Made by a program: the position numbers and the translations under genes. A stretch of 34,499 nucleotides of DNA from Bacteroidota bacterium (GTDB taxonomy: Bacteria > Bacteroidota > Bacteroidia > Bacteroidales > FEN-979), in NCBI GenBank assembly GCA_026391795.1, contig JAPLDI010000048.1:1-34499 (forward strand). The letters are read 5' to 3'. The notes beneath the pieces are model-generated. The model searched no databases. It was not told the DNA's origin and saw only the letters and a list, made by a program, of their open reading frames with translations. Each line of letters opens with the position of its first letter. The stretch's first letter is position 1. Shown piece by piece: positions 1 through 6,714 of this stretch.

Positions 1-192
1 GCATCCAGCATCCAGCATCCAGCATCCAGCATCGAGCATCCAGCATCCAGCATCCAGCATCGAGCATCCAGCATCCAGCATCCAGCATCCAGCATCCAGC
101 ATCCAGCATCCAGCATCGAGCATCCAGCATCGAGCATCCAGCATCCAGCATCGAGCATCGAGCATCCAGCATCCAGCATCGAGCATCGAGCA
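1..192. repeat. 7-bp tandem array (GCATCCA/GCATCGA)
   Basis: Twenty-seven perfect 7-bp units fill bases 1-189 and probably continue beyond the left edge. Each unit is GCATCCA or GCATCGA, the two differing only at base 6. A 28th, altered unit (GCATCAG) runs into the stop codon of the minus-strand gene that follows. Read in the direction of that gene, the array is TGGATGC/TCGATGC. The same 7-mer recurs at 28714-28741, again reading TGGATGC downstream of a gene. There are no spacers, so it is not a CRISPR. Confidence 0.95.
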
Positions 193-1473
193 TCAGACTA
201 TAAAACACAACTCTTTATCCATCACATCAAGCTTCACAGAAACTATCTGGTTGACAAGGTTCTCGTCATACGGGGTTTTAACCTTGATATAGTTTTCGGT
301 GAAGCCGTGCATGAATCCGCCGGAATTGTCAGATTCAAAAAGAACAGATTTTGTCAGGCCTTTATTCTGATGATAAAATGCACTCTTTTTTTCTTCCGAT
401 AACTGATGAAGCGCTTCGCTCCGGTATTTCTTGATCTTATCCTGAACCGGTTCATCCATCCCGGCGGCCAGGGTGTTTTCTCTTTTTGAATAGGAAAAAA
501 CATGGGCATAGGAAAGATCGATGCCCCGGATAAAATCCAGGGTCTCCCCGAAATCTGCTTCCGTCTCACCGGGAAAGCCCACGATCACATCGGTGGCAAT
601 ACAGGCCAGGGGCAGATGTTCGCGGATCTTTCGTATCCTGGAAGAAAATAATTCGCGACTGTATTTCCGCTTCATCAGCTTCAGGATTTTATCAGAACCC
701 GACTGAAGCGGAATGTGGAAATGCGGCATGAACTTCTCCGAAGAAGCAATGAATTCAATTATTTTGTCGTTCAGAAGATCGGGTTCGATGGAGGAGACCC
801 GGATTCTTTTGATCGGGCTGCCTTTCTCAAGTTCACGAACCAGGTCGAAAAATGTCTCATCCCTGTTTCTTCCGAAATCGCCAATGTTTACCCCGGTCAG
901 GACGATCTCTTTTACACCCGCCTGTGCGGCCTGGTTTACGTTATGGATAACGTTTGCGATCGTATCACTCCGGCTGTGCCCGCGGGCAAGCGGAATGGTA
1001 CAGTAGGAGCAATAGTAATCACAGCCATCCTGGATCTTAATAAAAGAGCGGGTACGGTCGCCGAACGACCAGGAAGAGACAAAGTCGTTTGGATCATGTA
1101 AGACCGGATGCCCATATCCCGACGGCTCGAAGATACGGTTCACCTCCTCGAAAAGTGAAAACTTGGCGGAATGTCCCAGTACCAGGCTTACTCCTTCCAT
1201 CTTAGCCAGTTCATCCGGCATCAGTTCCGGGAAACAGCCGATCACTGCAATTTTTGCTTCCGGATTCAGATGATGAGCCTGACGGATGGCAGCCCTGCAC
1301 TTTTTTTCTGCAACCGCGGTTACCACGCAGGTGCTGATCACATAAACGTCTGCAACTTCCCTGAAATCCTTTAAGCTGAAACCATTTTCCTTAAACTGCC
1401 GGGAAAGTGAAGAGGCTTCCGCAAAATTTACCTTGCAGCCAAAATGATGAAAAGCGATGCTCCTGGGTTCCAT
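193..1473 (-). CDS. mtaB: tRNA t6A37 methylthiotransferase MtaB
   Basis: This is a radical-SAM methylthiotransferase of 426 residues, the usual family length. It is expected to convert t6A37 of ANN-decoding tRNAs to ms2t6A in the cytoplasm. The N-terminal UPF0004 domain carries three cluster cysteines, C13 (in FGCKVN), C49 and C80. The radical-SAM motif CX3CX2C is C151, C155 and C158, followed by TIPLARG. A TRAM-like RNA-binding domain occupies roughly the last 65 residues. The FGCKVN signature near the N-terminus favours MtaB over MiaB or RimO and supports the ATG at 1473. The stop codon lies inside the last unit of the 7-bp array. A TATCTTTG box ends only four bases before the start codon, so the mRNA may be leaderless. 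The MtaB subfamily assignment is confident but rests on motif recognition. Confidence 0.93.
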   Translation of the reverse strand: MEPRSIAFHHFGCKVNFAEASSLSRQFKENGFSLKDFREVADVYVISTCVVTAVAEKKCRAAIRQAHHLNPEAKIAVIGCFPELMPDELAKMEGVSLVLGHSAKFSLFEEVNRIFEPSGYGHPVLHDPNDFVSSWSFGDRTRSFIKIQDGCDYYCSYCTIPLARGHSRSDTIANVIHNVNQAAQAGVKEIVLTGVNIGDFGRNRDETFFDLVRELEKGSPIKRIRVSSIEPDLLNDKIIEFIASSEKFMPHFHIPLQSGSDKILKLMKRKYSRELFSSRIRKIREHLPLACIATDVIVGFPGETEADFGETLDFIRGIDLSYAHVFSYSKRENTLAAGMDEPVQDKIKKYRSEALHQLSEEKKSAFYHQNKGLTKSVLFESDNSGGFMHGFTENYIKVKTPYDENLVNQIVSVKLDVMDKELCFIV

Positions 1474-1477
1474 GCTG

Positions 1478-1485
1478 CAAAGATA
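1478..1485 (-). promoter_or_regulatory. Candidate -7 box of mtaB
   Basis: TATCTTTG on the minus strand matches the Bacteroidota -7 consensus TAnnTTTG. It ends four bases before the mtaB ATG. No TTTG -33 box is seen 19-21 bases upstream. If it is active, the transcript would have almost no leader. Confidence 0.4.
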
Positions 1486-1537
1486 GGAAATTGAGGGTTG
1501 CCGTACCTTTTCACCTGCAATCAGGGTAGAACAGAAA

Positions 1538-2437
1538 TCAGGATTTTACGGATTGCTGCAGTAGGATCCCCCCGACGATGAAAAACAGGCCTGTCACAGT
1601 GGAGACCAGGATGGTTTCCCCGACAAAGAAATGGATCAGGATCAGGGAGACAAAAGGAGAGAGGTAGATCAGGTTTGAAACCTTGGCAGTCGTGGACGAG
1701 AGCTTCAGAGCCATCATCCAGAGGACAAATGTAACCCCCATCTCGAAAATCCCGATGTAAACCGATCCGGCAACTCCCTGCCACGGCAGAAGCGGGTAAC
1801 GGTTCCAGTTCAGTCCCAGGATCCGGAGGATACCGATCGTCAGGAGAATGTAGAAGAACCCGAAGCAGAAATTCAGAAAGAGTTTGGTAACCTCCTCGCG
1901 GCGGTCTTTCATATTGAAGATCCAGTAGAGCGACCAGAAAATGGCACTTCCAAGGGCAAGCATTACCCCGACAGGGCTTGAGAAACGGAAGCTCAGGAGG
2001 TGTCCATGGGTGGAGATCAGTATGATCCCGAAAAAGCTGACGAAGATAGCCAGGATGCTCCATCGGGTGATCTTCTGCTTCAGCATGGGGATCGATAACA
2101 TAACCAGTACCAGTGGCCATATGTAATTCAGAGTGCCGGCTTCCTGGGCGGGAAGCAACTCATAGGCTTTCAGAAGGACGACATAGTAGAGAAACGGATT
2201 GAGCAACCCCAGGAAAGCAGAACTCAGAACGTCCTCCTTTTTCAGACTTTTCAGGATGTTCACTTTTCCCTGGATGAGAAGGATAAGAAAGAGGACCAGT
2301 GCGGCGACACCGGAGGAGAAGAGCAGCAATGTCAGGAAATCCAGATACCGCAGGGTTATCTTGAATGCCGAACCGATGGTCGACCAGCAGAGAATTGCCA
2401 GGATAGCATAGATATAGGCTTGCCGCTGTTGTTTCAT
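1538..2437 (-). CDS. EamA-family (DMT) transporter
   Basis: A 299-residue integral membrane protein of the drug/metabolite transporter superfamily, with about ten hydrophobic segments arranged as two EamA repeats. The first repeat starts with YAILAILCWSTIGSAFK, a typical EamA helix 1. The second starts near SPVGVMLALGSAIFWSLYW. The family exports or imports small metabolites across the inner membrane, and the substrate cannot be read from sequence. It lies downstream of carbamate kinase in the divergent direction and 64 bases from mtaB on the same strand. A second EamA paralogue lies at 7862-8773. The two share the hydrophobic plan and a short FNPFLY-type motif but differ elsewhere, so they are not a recent duplication. 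Confidence 0.88.
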   Translation of the reverse strand: MKQQRQAYIYAILAILCWSTIGSAFKITLRYLDFLTLLLFSSGVAALVLFLILLIQGKVNILKSLKKEDVLSSAFLGLLNPFLYYVVLLKAYELLPAQEAGTLNYIWPLVLVMLSIPMLKQKITRWSILAIFVSFFGIILISTHGHLLSFRFSSPVGVMLALGSAIFWSLYWIFNMKDRREEVTKLFLNFCFGFFYILLTIGILRILGLNWNRYPLLPWQGVAGSVYIGIFEMGVTFVLWMMALKLSSTTAKVSNLIYLSPFVSLILIHFFVGETILVSTVTGLFFIVGGILLQQSVKS

Positions 2438-2461
2438 AGGGCAAATTTGAATGTTTTTTTC

Positions 2462-2469
2462 TACATTTG
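2462..2469 (+). promoter_or_regulatory. Candidate -7 box of arcC
   Basis: TACATTTG fits TAnnTTTG. A TTTG lies at 2446-2449, but the gap is only 12 bases, shorter than the usual 19-21, so the -33 element is not convincing. Transcription from here would give a leader of about 60 bases containing the hairpin at 2493-2517. Confidence 0.4.
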
Positions 2470-2492
2470 CATCAGGAATAAGAATGAATTGT

Positions 2493-2517
2493 AAAAAGGA
2501 TGCAGATCCTTTTTTTT
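2493..2517 (+). terminator. Terminator-like hairpin in the arcC leader
   Basis: A 9-bp perfect stem (AAAAAGGAT / ATCCTTTTT) with the loop GCAG is followed by T residues, eight in a row in total. It lies 23 bases before the arcC start and downstream of the candidate promoter. It could act as an attenuator, or it could be a bidirectional terminator for read-through. The core stem is AT-rich, so its strength is uncertain. Confidence 0.5.
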
Positions 2518-2539
2518 ATCACCGCTAAAATCTAAAGAA

Positions 2540-3484
2540 ATGAAGAAACTTGCTGTTGTTGCACTCGGTGGAAATGCGTTGTTGCAGAGTGATCAGAAAG
2601 GCACCATTGATGAACAGGAAGGCAATGCGCTGGCTACAGCGGATAGTCTTGTTAAACTGCTCAAACGGGAGTACAACATTGTGATCACCCACGGGAATGG
2701 CCCGCAGGTGGGAAACATCATGCTGGCCAATTCGGCCGGCTTTAAGATGTATGGCATCCCTGAGATGCCGCTCGATATCTGTGTGGCTTACTCTCAGGGT
2801 TTTATCGGCTACATGATCGAACAGCAGCTGAAGAACGTGCTCCAGGCGCAGGATATGGAGCGCGACATCATCACCATTGCCACCCAGGTACTGGTCAACA
2901 AACTTGACCCGGCCTTCAAGAATCCCACCAAACCCATCGGCCCCTTCTACACGAAGGAAGAAGCCGAAAAATTTGCTGCAGAGAACGGTTCCGTTTACAA
3001 GGAGGATGCCCGGGGCAGGGGCTGGCGGAAGGTGGTTGCCTCTCCGAAACCGCTGGTTATCATCAACAAGAAAACCATTGAAAAGATCGCCCGCGAAGGC
3101 AACATCGTGATTGCTGTCGGCGGCGGCGGTATCCCCGTTTTTTATGTTGAAACAAACAAGCTGCAGGGGATCGATGCCGTGATCGACAAGGACCTCGCAT
3201 CGGCTCTTCTTGCCTCCCAGATCAATGCCGATAAATTTTTCATCCTGACCGATGTCCCGAAGGTTTGCCTGAACTACAACACGCCGCAGGAGTGCAGCGT
3301 CGACCGGATGACCATCGCCGAAGCACAGCAATACCTCGAGGAAGGTCAGTTCCCGGAAGGAAGCATGGGCCCAAAGATCCGCGCTGCCATCCGCTTTGTC
3401 GAAAATTCAGGGAAAGACACGATTATTACGAAGACTACAATGCTGGGGATTGATAACGGGGGAACACGGATTACTCTTGTTTAA
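2540..3484 (+). CDS. arcC: Carbamate kinase
   Basis: A 314-residue amino-acid-kinase-family enzyme that interconverts ATP plus carbamate with ADP plus carbamoyl phosphate, cytosolic and normally dimeric. The N-terminal VVALGGNALL phosphate-binding segment is at residues 6-15 and the HGNGPQVGN signature is at 51-59. The GGGGIPV loop (about 190) and DKDLASALLA (about 215) are also present, as is the C-terminal KGP-type loop in the form MGPKI. Length and order are normal. No arginine deiminase or ornithine carbamoyltransferase gene is adjacent, so the physiological direction is not shown. It could be catabolic ATP formation or carbamoyl-phosphate supply. The gene stands alone, with repeats immediately downstream. 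Confidence 0.95.
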   Translation: MKKLAVVALGGNALLQSDQKGTIDEQEGNALATADSLVKLLKREYNIVITHGNGPQVGNIMLANSAGFKMYGIPEMPLDICVAYSQGFIGYMIEQQLKNVLQAQDMERDIITIATQVLVNKLDPAFKNPTKPIGPFYTKEEAEKFAAENGSVYKEDARGRGWRKVVASPKPLVIINKKTIEKIAREGNIVIAVGGGGIPVFYVETNKLQGIDAVIDKDLASALLASQINADKFFILTDVPKVCLNYNTPQECSVDRMTIAEAQQYLEEGQFPEGSMGPKIRAAIRFVENSGKDTIITKTTMLGIDNGGTRITLV

Positions 3485-3680
3485 TGAAGAATTCGTTGCG
3501 ATCCTTCGTGTCTTCGCGTCTTTGCGGTGAAATAAATAAATAAAAATTTCTCGCAGATTTTCGCAGATTTAACGCAGATTTTCGCAGATTTAACGCAGAT
3601 TTTCGCAGAAAATCATCTCAATACTCCATTCCTCAATCACTCCATCACTCCATCACTCCATCAGCTCATCAGCTCATCAG
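3485..3680. repeat. Intergenic repeats: GCAGAT repeats and 8-bp array
   Basis: This 196-bp gap holds no gene. Bases 3550-3610 contain alternating copies of TTTCGCAGAT and TTAACGCAGAT, giving two and a half copies of a 21-bp unit. Bases 3617-3680 form an imperfect 8-bp array. Read on the minus strand downstream of the next gene, the units are CTGATGAG (twice), CTGATGGA, GTGATGGA (twice) and then degenerate forms. The array ends exactly at the stop codon starting at 3681. No clear terminator is seen. Confidence 0.8.
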
Positions 3681-3944
3681 CTATTCTGAGAAGATCATCT
3701 TCTTCACCTCGAGCCCATCAATGGCAAGAAGTTCATTCTCAAGTTTGGCATACTCTGCCGGGTCGCCTGTGAGCTCAAGCAGCATCATACCGGTGGGGGA
3801 GGAAAATTCTTCAGATACATCGTGAAGTCCGAGCCGTGTGCGGATCGTGCATCCGAATTTGGCTAGCAACGGCTGTATAAGTTCTGCATTCTTTACGCGG
3901 TCGGAAATGCGGATGCCCAAGATCCATATCTCTTTGTTTCCCAT
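3681..3944 (-). CDS. TM1266-like iron-only hydrogenase system regulator (copy 2)
   Basis: An 87-residue ACT/NikR-C-like small protein of the TM1266 family, often annotated as a putative iron-only hydrogenase system regulator. It starts WILGIRISDRVKNAE and ends GLEVKKMIF. It is homologous throughout to its neighbour at 3963-4220, sharing R(I/L)SDR/TDR, (T)RLG(L/F)H(D/E)V, G(D/K)P and KLEN and GLEV(K/Q)KM. A tandem duplication is therefore likely. In other genomes members occur beside hydE, hydF and hydG, and the biochemical role is not established. The gap to the upstream copy is 18 bases, implying one transcript. No DNA-binding domain is visible, so the name regulator is only a family label. 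Confidence 0.8.
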   Translation of the reverse strand: MGNKEIWILGIRISDRVKNAELIQPLLAKFGCTIRTRLGLHDVSEEFSSPTGMMLLELTGDPAEYAKLENELLAIDGLEVKKMIFSE

Positions 3945-3962
3945 TTTCGATAGGTTTTAACT

Positions 3963-4220
3963 TTAATACTGAAACGTCATCTTCTGAACTTCAAGACCCC
4001 CTATCTCACGAAGGGAGTTCTCCAGCTTGTCACATTCTTCCGGTTTTCCCCTGAGCTGAAGAACAATAACACCAACGCGGCTGCATACATTATCGTCAAC
4101 TTCATGAAATCCCAGGCGGGATTTGATAATATGCGCGTGCTGAGTGAGTACCTTTTGGGTCAGACCCGCTTCTTTGATTCTGTCGGTGATCAGCAAACCG
4201 ATAATTCTGAGTTCGGACAT
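3963..4220 (-). CDS. TM1266-like iron-only hydrogenase system regulator (copy 1)
   Basis: An 85-residue paralogue of the following gene, with the same ferredoxin-like/ACT-type pattern: GLLITDRIKEAG at the N-terminus, SRLGFHEVD in the middle, KLENSLREIGGLEVQKM at the C-terminus. The family is tied by gene neighbourhood to maturation or control of [FeFe]-hydrogenase, which fits hydG upstream on the same strand. The ATG at 4220 lies one base from the end of a 9-bp repeat array (4222-4347). No normal ribosome-binding or promoter space is left, so any leader consists of the array. Insertion of the array and the four-helix-bundle gene probably separated it from hydG. Confidence 0.82.
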   Translation of the reverse strand: MSELRIIGLLITDRIKEAGLTQKVLTQHAHIIKSRLGFHEVDDNVCSRVGVIVLQLRGKPEECDKLENSLREIGGLEVQKMTFQY

Positions 4221-4221
4221 A

Positions 4222-4347
4222 GAAGTTTATAAAGTTTATAAAGTTTGTAAAGTTCTTAAAGTTCTTAAAGTTTATAAAGTTCTTAAAGTTTGTAAAGTTC
4301 TTAAAGTTTATAAAGTTCTTAAAGTTTGTAAAGTTTTTAAAGTCATT
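4222..4347. repeat. 9-bp tandem array, left arm (plus-strand AAAGTTTAT type)
   Basis: Fourteen 9-bp units run without spacers. On the plus strand they are AAAGTTTAT, AAAGTTCTT or AAAGTTTGT, with one GAAGTTTAT at the left end and AAAGTTTTT and AAAGTCATT at the right end. The last unit overlaps the stop codon of the four-helix-bundle gene. The first lies one base from the start codon of the TM1266-like gene. It is inverted relative to the array at 4697-4768. Confidence 0.95.
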
Positions 4348-4690
4348 ATAAGGTTTTTATTAGACCGGATAATATCTTCGAAATCTCGGTGCTTTTGGTT
4401 ACAAGAATCAAACAGTCTTCATCAGATAAGTATTTTAATGATTTTGCAAGATGGCTCATTGAACGCAATTCTCCGCACGAGCCTTTTGCAACATAAAGAA
4501 ACTGTTTAAACTCATTATTTGTTTTACGCTCAAAACCCTCCGCAATATTGTTCATAATTGAAACAGCAGCACGTTGAATCTGGCTTTTGAATCCGTAATC
4601 CTTGCAATCTGAAAAACCAGTATATACAAATTTCGCAAGTTCAAAAGCTTTCTGCCACCCAACAATATCCTCAAATCGTTCAAACTTCAT
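4346..4690 (-). CDS. Four-helix-bundle protein (23S rRNA IVS / TIGR02436 type)
   Basis: A 114-residue helical protein matching the S23/IVS-encoded four-helix-bundle family. The pattern is FERFEDIVGWQKAFELAKFV, then YGFKSQIQRAAVSIMNNIAEGFER, then FLYVAKGSCGELRS. It has no catalytic motif. Family members are encoded inside 23S rRNA intervening sequences, as free-standing genes, and (as the distant Avd relatives) beside diversity-generating retroelements. No reverse transcriptase or rRNA is in this window. The gene is enclosed by inverted 9-bp repeat arrays and lies between hydG and its TM1266-like partners, so it looks inserted. Its function is unknown. Nucleic-acid binding is plausible from the family, but nothing here shows it. 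Confidence 0.88.
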   Translation of the reverse strand: MKFERFEDIVGWQKAFELAKFVYTGFSDCKDYGFKSQIQRAAVSIMNNIAEGFERKTNNEFKQFLYVAKGSCGELRSMSHLAKSLKYLSDEDCLILVTKSTEISKILSGLIKTL

Positions 4691-4696
4691 CTCCCC

Positions 4697-4768
4697 AACT
4701 TTATAAACTTTAAGAACTTTATAAACTTTAAGAACTTTATAAACTTTAAGAACTTTACAAACTTGATG
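4697..4768. repeat. 9-bp tandem array, right arm (minus-strand AAAGTTTAT type)
   Basis: Eight 9-bp units read AACTTTATA or AACTTTAAG on the plus strand, with AACTTTACA and AACTTGATG at the right end. On the minus strand they are the same AAAGTTTAT/AAAGTTCTT/AAAGTTTGT family as the left arm, so the arms form an inverted pair. The array fills almost the whole 80-bp gap between the hydG stop (4771-4773) and the four-helix-bundle start (4690). Confidence 0.95.
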
Positions 4769-4770
4769 AA

Positions 4771-6201
4771 CTAATAATAAAGATCCCTGTTACCTTCCTT
4801 TACCATCTTCAGTTTCTCTTTCAGTTTCTCCTTGAACTCATTCTCTTCCATCTCTCCGAGCTTTTCTTCAAGGAGCTTCTCACCCTTCTCTTTGGTTCCC
4901 GACGGGGCATAATCTTCGAGGTACTCGGCAAGTGTCAGCATTGCATTGGGCTGGCAGAAGCGTTTGATGAATCCCGGGACGGAGAATTCCATAAAATGCT
5001 CACCGGTCCTGCCTGAACGGTAACAGGAAGTGCAGAACGAGGGAATGTATTTCTTGTCGATCAGTTCTTCCATGATTTCGTTCAGCGAACGGTTGTCGTT
5101 GATCTGGAACTGTTCAAAATCGATATCCTGGTTCTCGTTTTCTTTTTTCTTGGAATAGCCGCCCATCTCGATATTTGTCCCGCCGTCGATCTGCGAAACG
5201 CCAAACTGGAGGATCTCATCCCGGATGGCTGAAGATTCACGGGCAGTCAGGATCAGTCCCGTATAGGGAACGGCCAGCCTCAGGATGGCAACCAGGCGGG
5301 TAAAGTCGTAATCGCTGACAAGGTGACTTTTGTTGATGTTCAGCTCAGAAGCATACTGGATACGAGGAAAGGAGATGGTATGCGGACCGACGTTGTAACA
5401 GGCTTCGAAATGGTTGGTGTGACGCACCAGTCCCATTACTTCAAACCGCCAGTCGTACAATCCGAACAAGGCTCCGATCCCGACATCATCGATGCCGGCC
5501 TCCTGTGCGCGGTCGAGCGAGGTCAGCCTCCAGTTATAATCCCTTTTGATCCCTCCGAGATGAACTTTTGCATAGGTCTCTTCGTCGTAGGTCTCCTGGA
5601 AAACCTGGTATGTGCCTATATTCGCATCCTTTACGATCCTGAATCCGTCAATATCCAGCGGGGCAGCGTTGATATTTACCCTGCGGATCTCTCCCGGCCC
5701 GCTTTTGACGCCGTACACTGTCCTTACGGTATCGGCGATAAAACGGGCATCGTACTTCGGATGTTCCCCATAAACGAGGATCAGTCTTTTCTGACCGGTA
5801 TCTTCCAGCGCTTTCACCTGGGCAATGAGATCTTCATTGGACAGGGTGATGCGCTTCATCTGTTTGTTGGAGGCCTTGTAACCGCAATAGGCGCAGTTGT
5901 TGATGCAGAGATTGCCAACATAGAGCGGGGCAAAGAGGACGATCCGCTGTCCATAGACTTTTTCCTTCAGGTTTTTGGCTCCCTGTTTGATCTCTTCCAC
6001 CAGTTCCGGATCATTGGCATTGATCAGAACTGCAGTTTCTTCAAGCGTAAGGCGGTTTTTATTGAGCGACTTGGCAATGATCTCACGGATGCGGCCCTTA
6101 TCGGCCGCTGCCTGGTTGATGTATCCCCAGATCTCATCGGCATCGATGAACGGCTTCATCCGCTGATCCGGTATTCTTAGTTTTTCAGGATTAAATTTCA
6201 T
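4771..6201 (-). CDS. hydG: [FeFe]-hydrogenase maturase HydG
   Basis: A 476-residue radical-SAM tyrosine lyase. HydG cleaves tyrosine to p-cresol and a product giving the CO and cyanide ligands of the hydrogenase H-cluster. The radical-SAM cluster motif CX3CX2C is C99, C103 and C106 (CINNCAYCGYKA). The family-specific C-terminal motif CX2CX22C is C390, C393 and C416, which holds the auxiliary cluster. Both are intact, and length fits the family (about 470). The C-terminal 50 residues are highly charged. hydE, hydF and the hydrogenase structural genes are not in the window, so they must lie elsewhere if the pathway is complete. TM1266-like genes follow on the same strand, separated by the four-helix-bundle insert. 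The ATG at 6201 is supported by a TACCTTTG box 28 bases upstream. Confidence 0.96.
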   Translation of the reverse strand: MKFNPEKLRIPDQRMKPFIDADEIWGYINQAAADKGRIREIIAKSLNKNRLTLEETAVLINANDPELVEEIKQGAKNLKEKVYGQRIVLFAPLYVGNLCINNCAYCGYKASNKQMKRITLSNEDLIAQVKALEDTGQKRLILVYGEHPKYDARFIADTVRTVYGVKSGPGEIRRVNINAAPLDIDGFRIVKDANIGTYQVFQETYDEETYAKVHLGGIKRDYNWRLTSLDRAQEAGIDDVGIGALFGLYDWRFEVMGLVRHTNHFEACYNVGPHTISFPRIQYASELNINKSHLVSDYDFTRLVAILRLAVPYTGLILTARESSAIRDEILQFGVSQIDGGTNIEMGGYSKKKENENQDIDFEQFQINDNRSLNEIMEELIDKKYIPSFCTSCYRSGRTGEHFMEFSVPGFIKRFCQPNAMLTLAEYLEDYAPSGTKEKGEKLLEEKLGEMEENEFKEKLKEKLKMVKEGNRDLYY

Positions 6202-6228
6202 CTGGAATGCTCCTTATCTGATCGTAAG

Positions 6229-6236
6229 CAAAGGTA
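6229..6236 (-). promoter_or_regulatory. Candidate -7 box of hydG
   Basis: TACCTTTG on the minus strand matches TAnnTTTG and lies 27-34 bases upstream of the hydG ATG, leaving a leader of about 20 bases. No clear -33 TTTG is seen. Confidence 0.45.
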
Positions 6237-6270
6237 CGAATTATCTGGGGAGGAATTTTAGCGAAGAGAG

Positions 6271-6355
6271 AAAATGGAGGGTGGAGGATGGAAGATGGAG
6301 GTAAAAGGGAATTGAATTCTAGGCTGCTTCCTGGTTCGCTTTTTCTTTCTTCCTC
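6271..6355. repeat. 85-bp direct repeat, copy A (fragment of a transporter 3' end)
   Basis: This stretch is 80/85 identical by eye, without gaps, to 7814-7898. The second copy contains the last 37 bases of the EamA gene at 7862-8773 and its trailing region. Copy A therefore carries a displaced fragment of that gene's 3' end. The two copies enclose about 1.46 kb with a different character. Confidence 0.85.
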
Positions 6356-6714
6356 TTGCTGGCGCGCGTCTGTGACGCGTGCCTGGTCCCTGCTCGTTTA
6401 TAACGAGCATTCGAACTTCATTAAATTTTGCCCTCAGGCCGCCCGGCCTCGTTGCCACAATCCCGAGTTCTCGGGATCCAGCGCTGGTTCTCCACCCAAG
6501 TTACCGAACGTCGACCCTGGACTCGCGCTGGCCAAGGCTGCTTATGTGGCAACTGGTATCATTTTTTATAATTAACCTTTGTCCTTTGGCTGAGCGGTCC
6601 CGAGTACTCGCGACCGCCCAGCCATAGGGTAAATTCTGCTCAGCAAGGGACGCGCACAGATGACGCATACGTTGGAAATTTATCCCGAGTACTCGGGAGG
6701 CGGGCGGGCTTAGA
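6356..6714. repeat. Gene-free block of REP-like palindromes
   Basis: No gene is supported here. The block is made of palindromes. Bases 6361-6383 form a stem GGCGCGCGTC / GACGCGTGCC with loop TGT. Bases 6389-6405 form GCTCG / CGAGC. Three copies of a TCCCGAG-type palindrome lie at 6461-6476, about 6598-6613 and 6683-6698; the last, TCCCGAGTACTCGGGA, is perfect. The 6361-6383 element recurs as an exact reverse complement at 7734-7756. The style resembles REP/BIME elements of RAYT systems, but no RAYT transposase gene is present. Confidence 0.7.

Noticed and set aside
1-192. CRISPR array
   Set aside because: Units are contiguous 7-mers without spacers, and there are no cas genes. The 8- and 9-bp arrays were rejected for the same reason.
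1521-2120. 199-codon minus-strand open frame overlapping the EamA gene
   Set aside because: It is a shifted frame of the transporter and has no hydrophobic pattern of its own.
2525-3331. 268-codon minus-strand open frame opposite carbamate kinase
   Set aside because: The plus frame is a clear carbamate kinase with all motifs. The reverse frame has no family pattern.
4144-4509. Plus-strand open frame with repeated KVYKVL peptide
   Set aside because: It is the translation of the 9-bp array plus antisense of the four-helix-bundle and TM1266-like genes.
4346-4690. Avd component of a diversity-generating retroelement
   Set aside because: The fold family is related, but there is no reverse transcriptase, template repeat or variable repeat. 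The short arrays are not adenine-mutagenised copies of a coding end.
5323-6180. 285-codon plus-strand open frame opposite hydG
   Set aside because: It is antisense to a motif-complete HydG. Its sequence has no recognisable domain.
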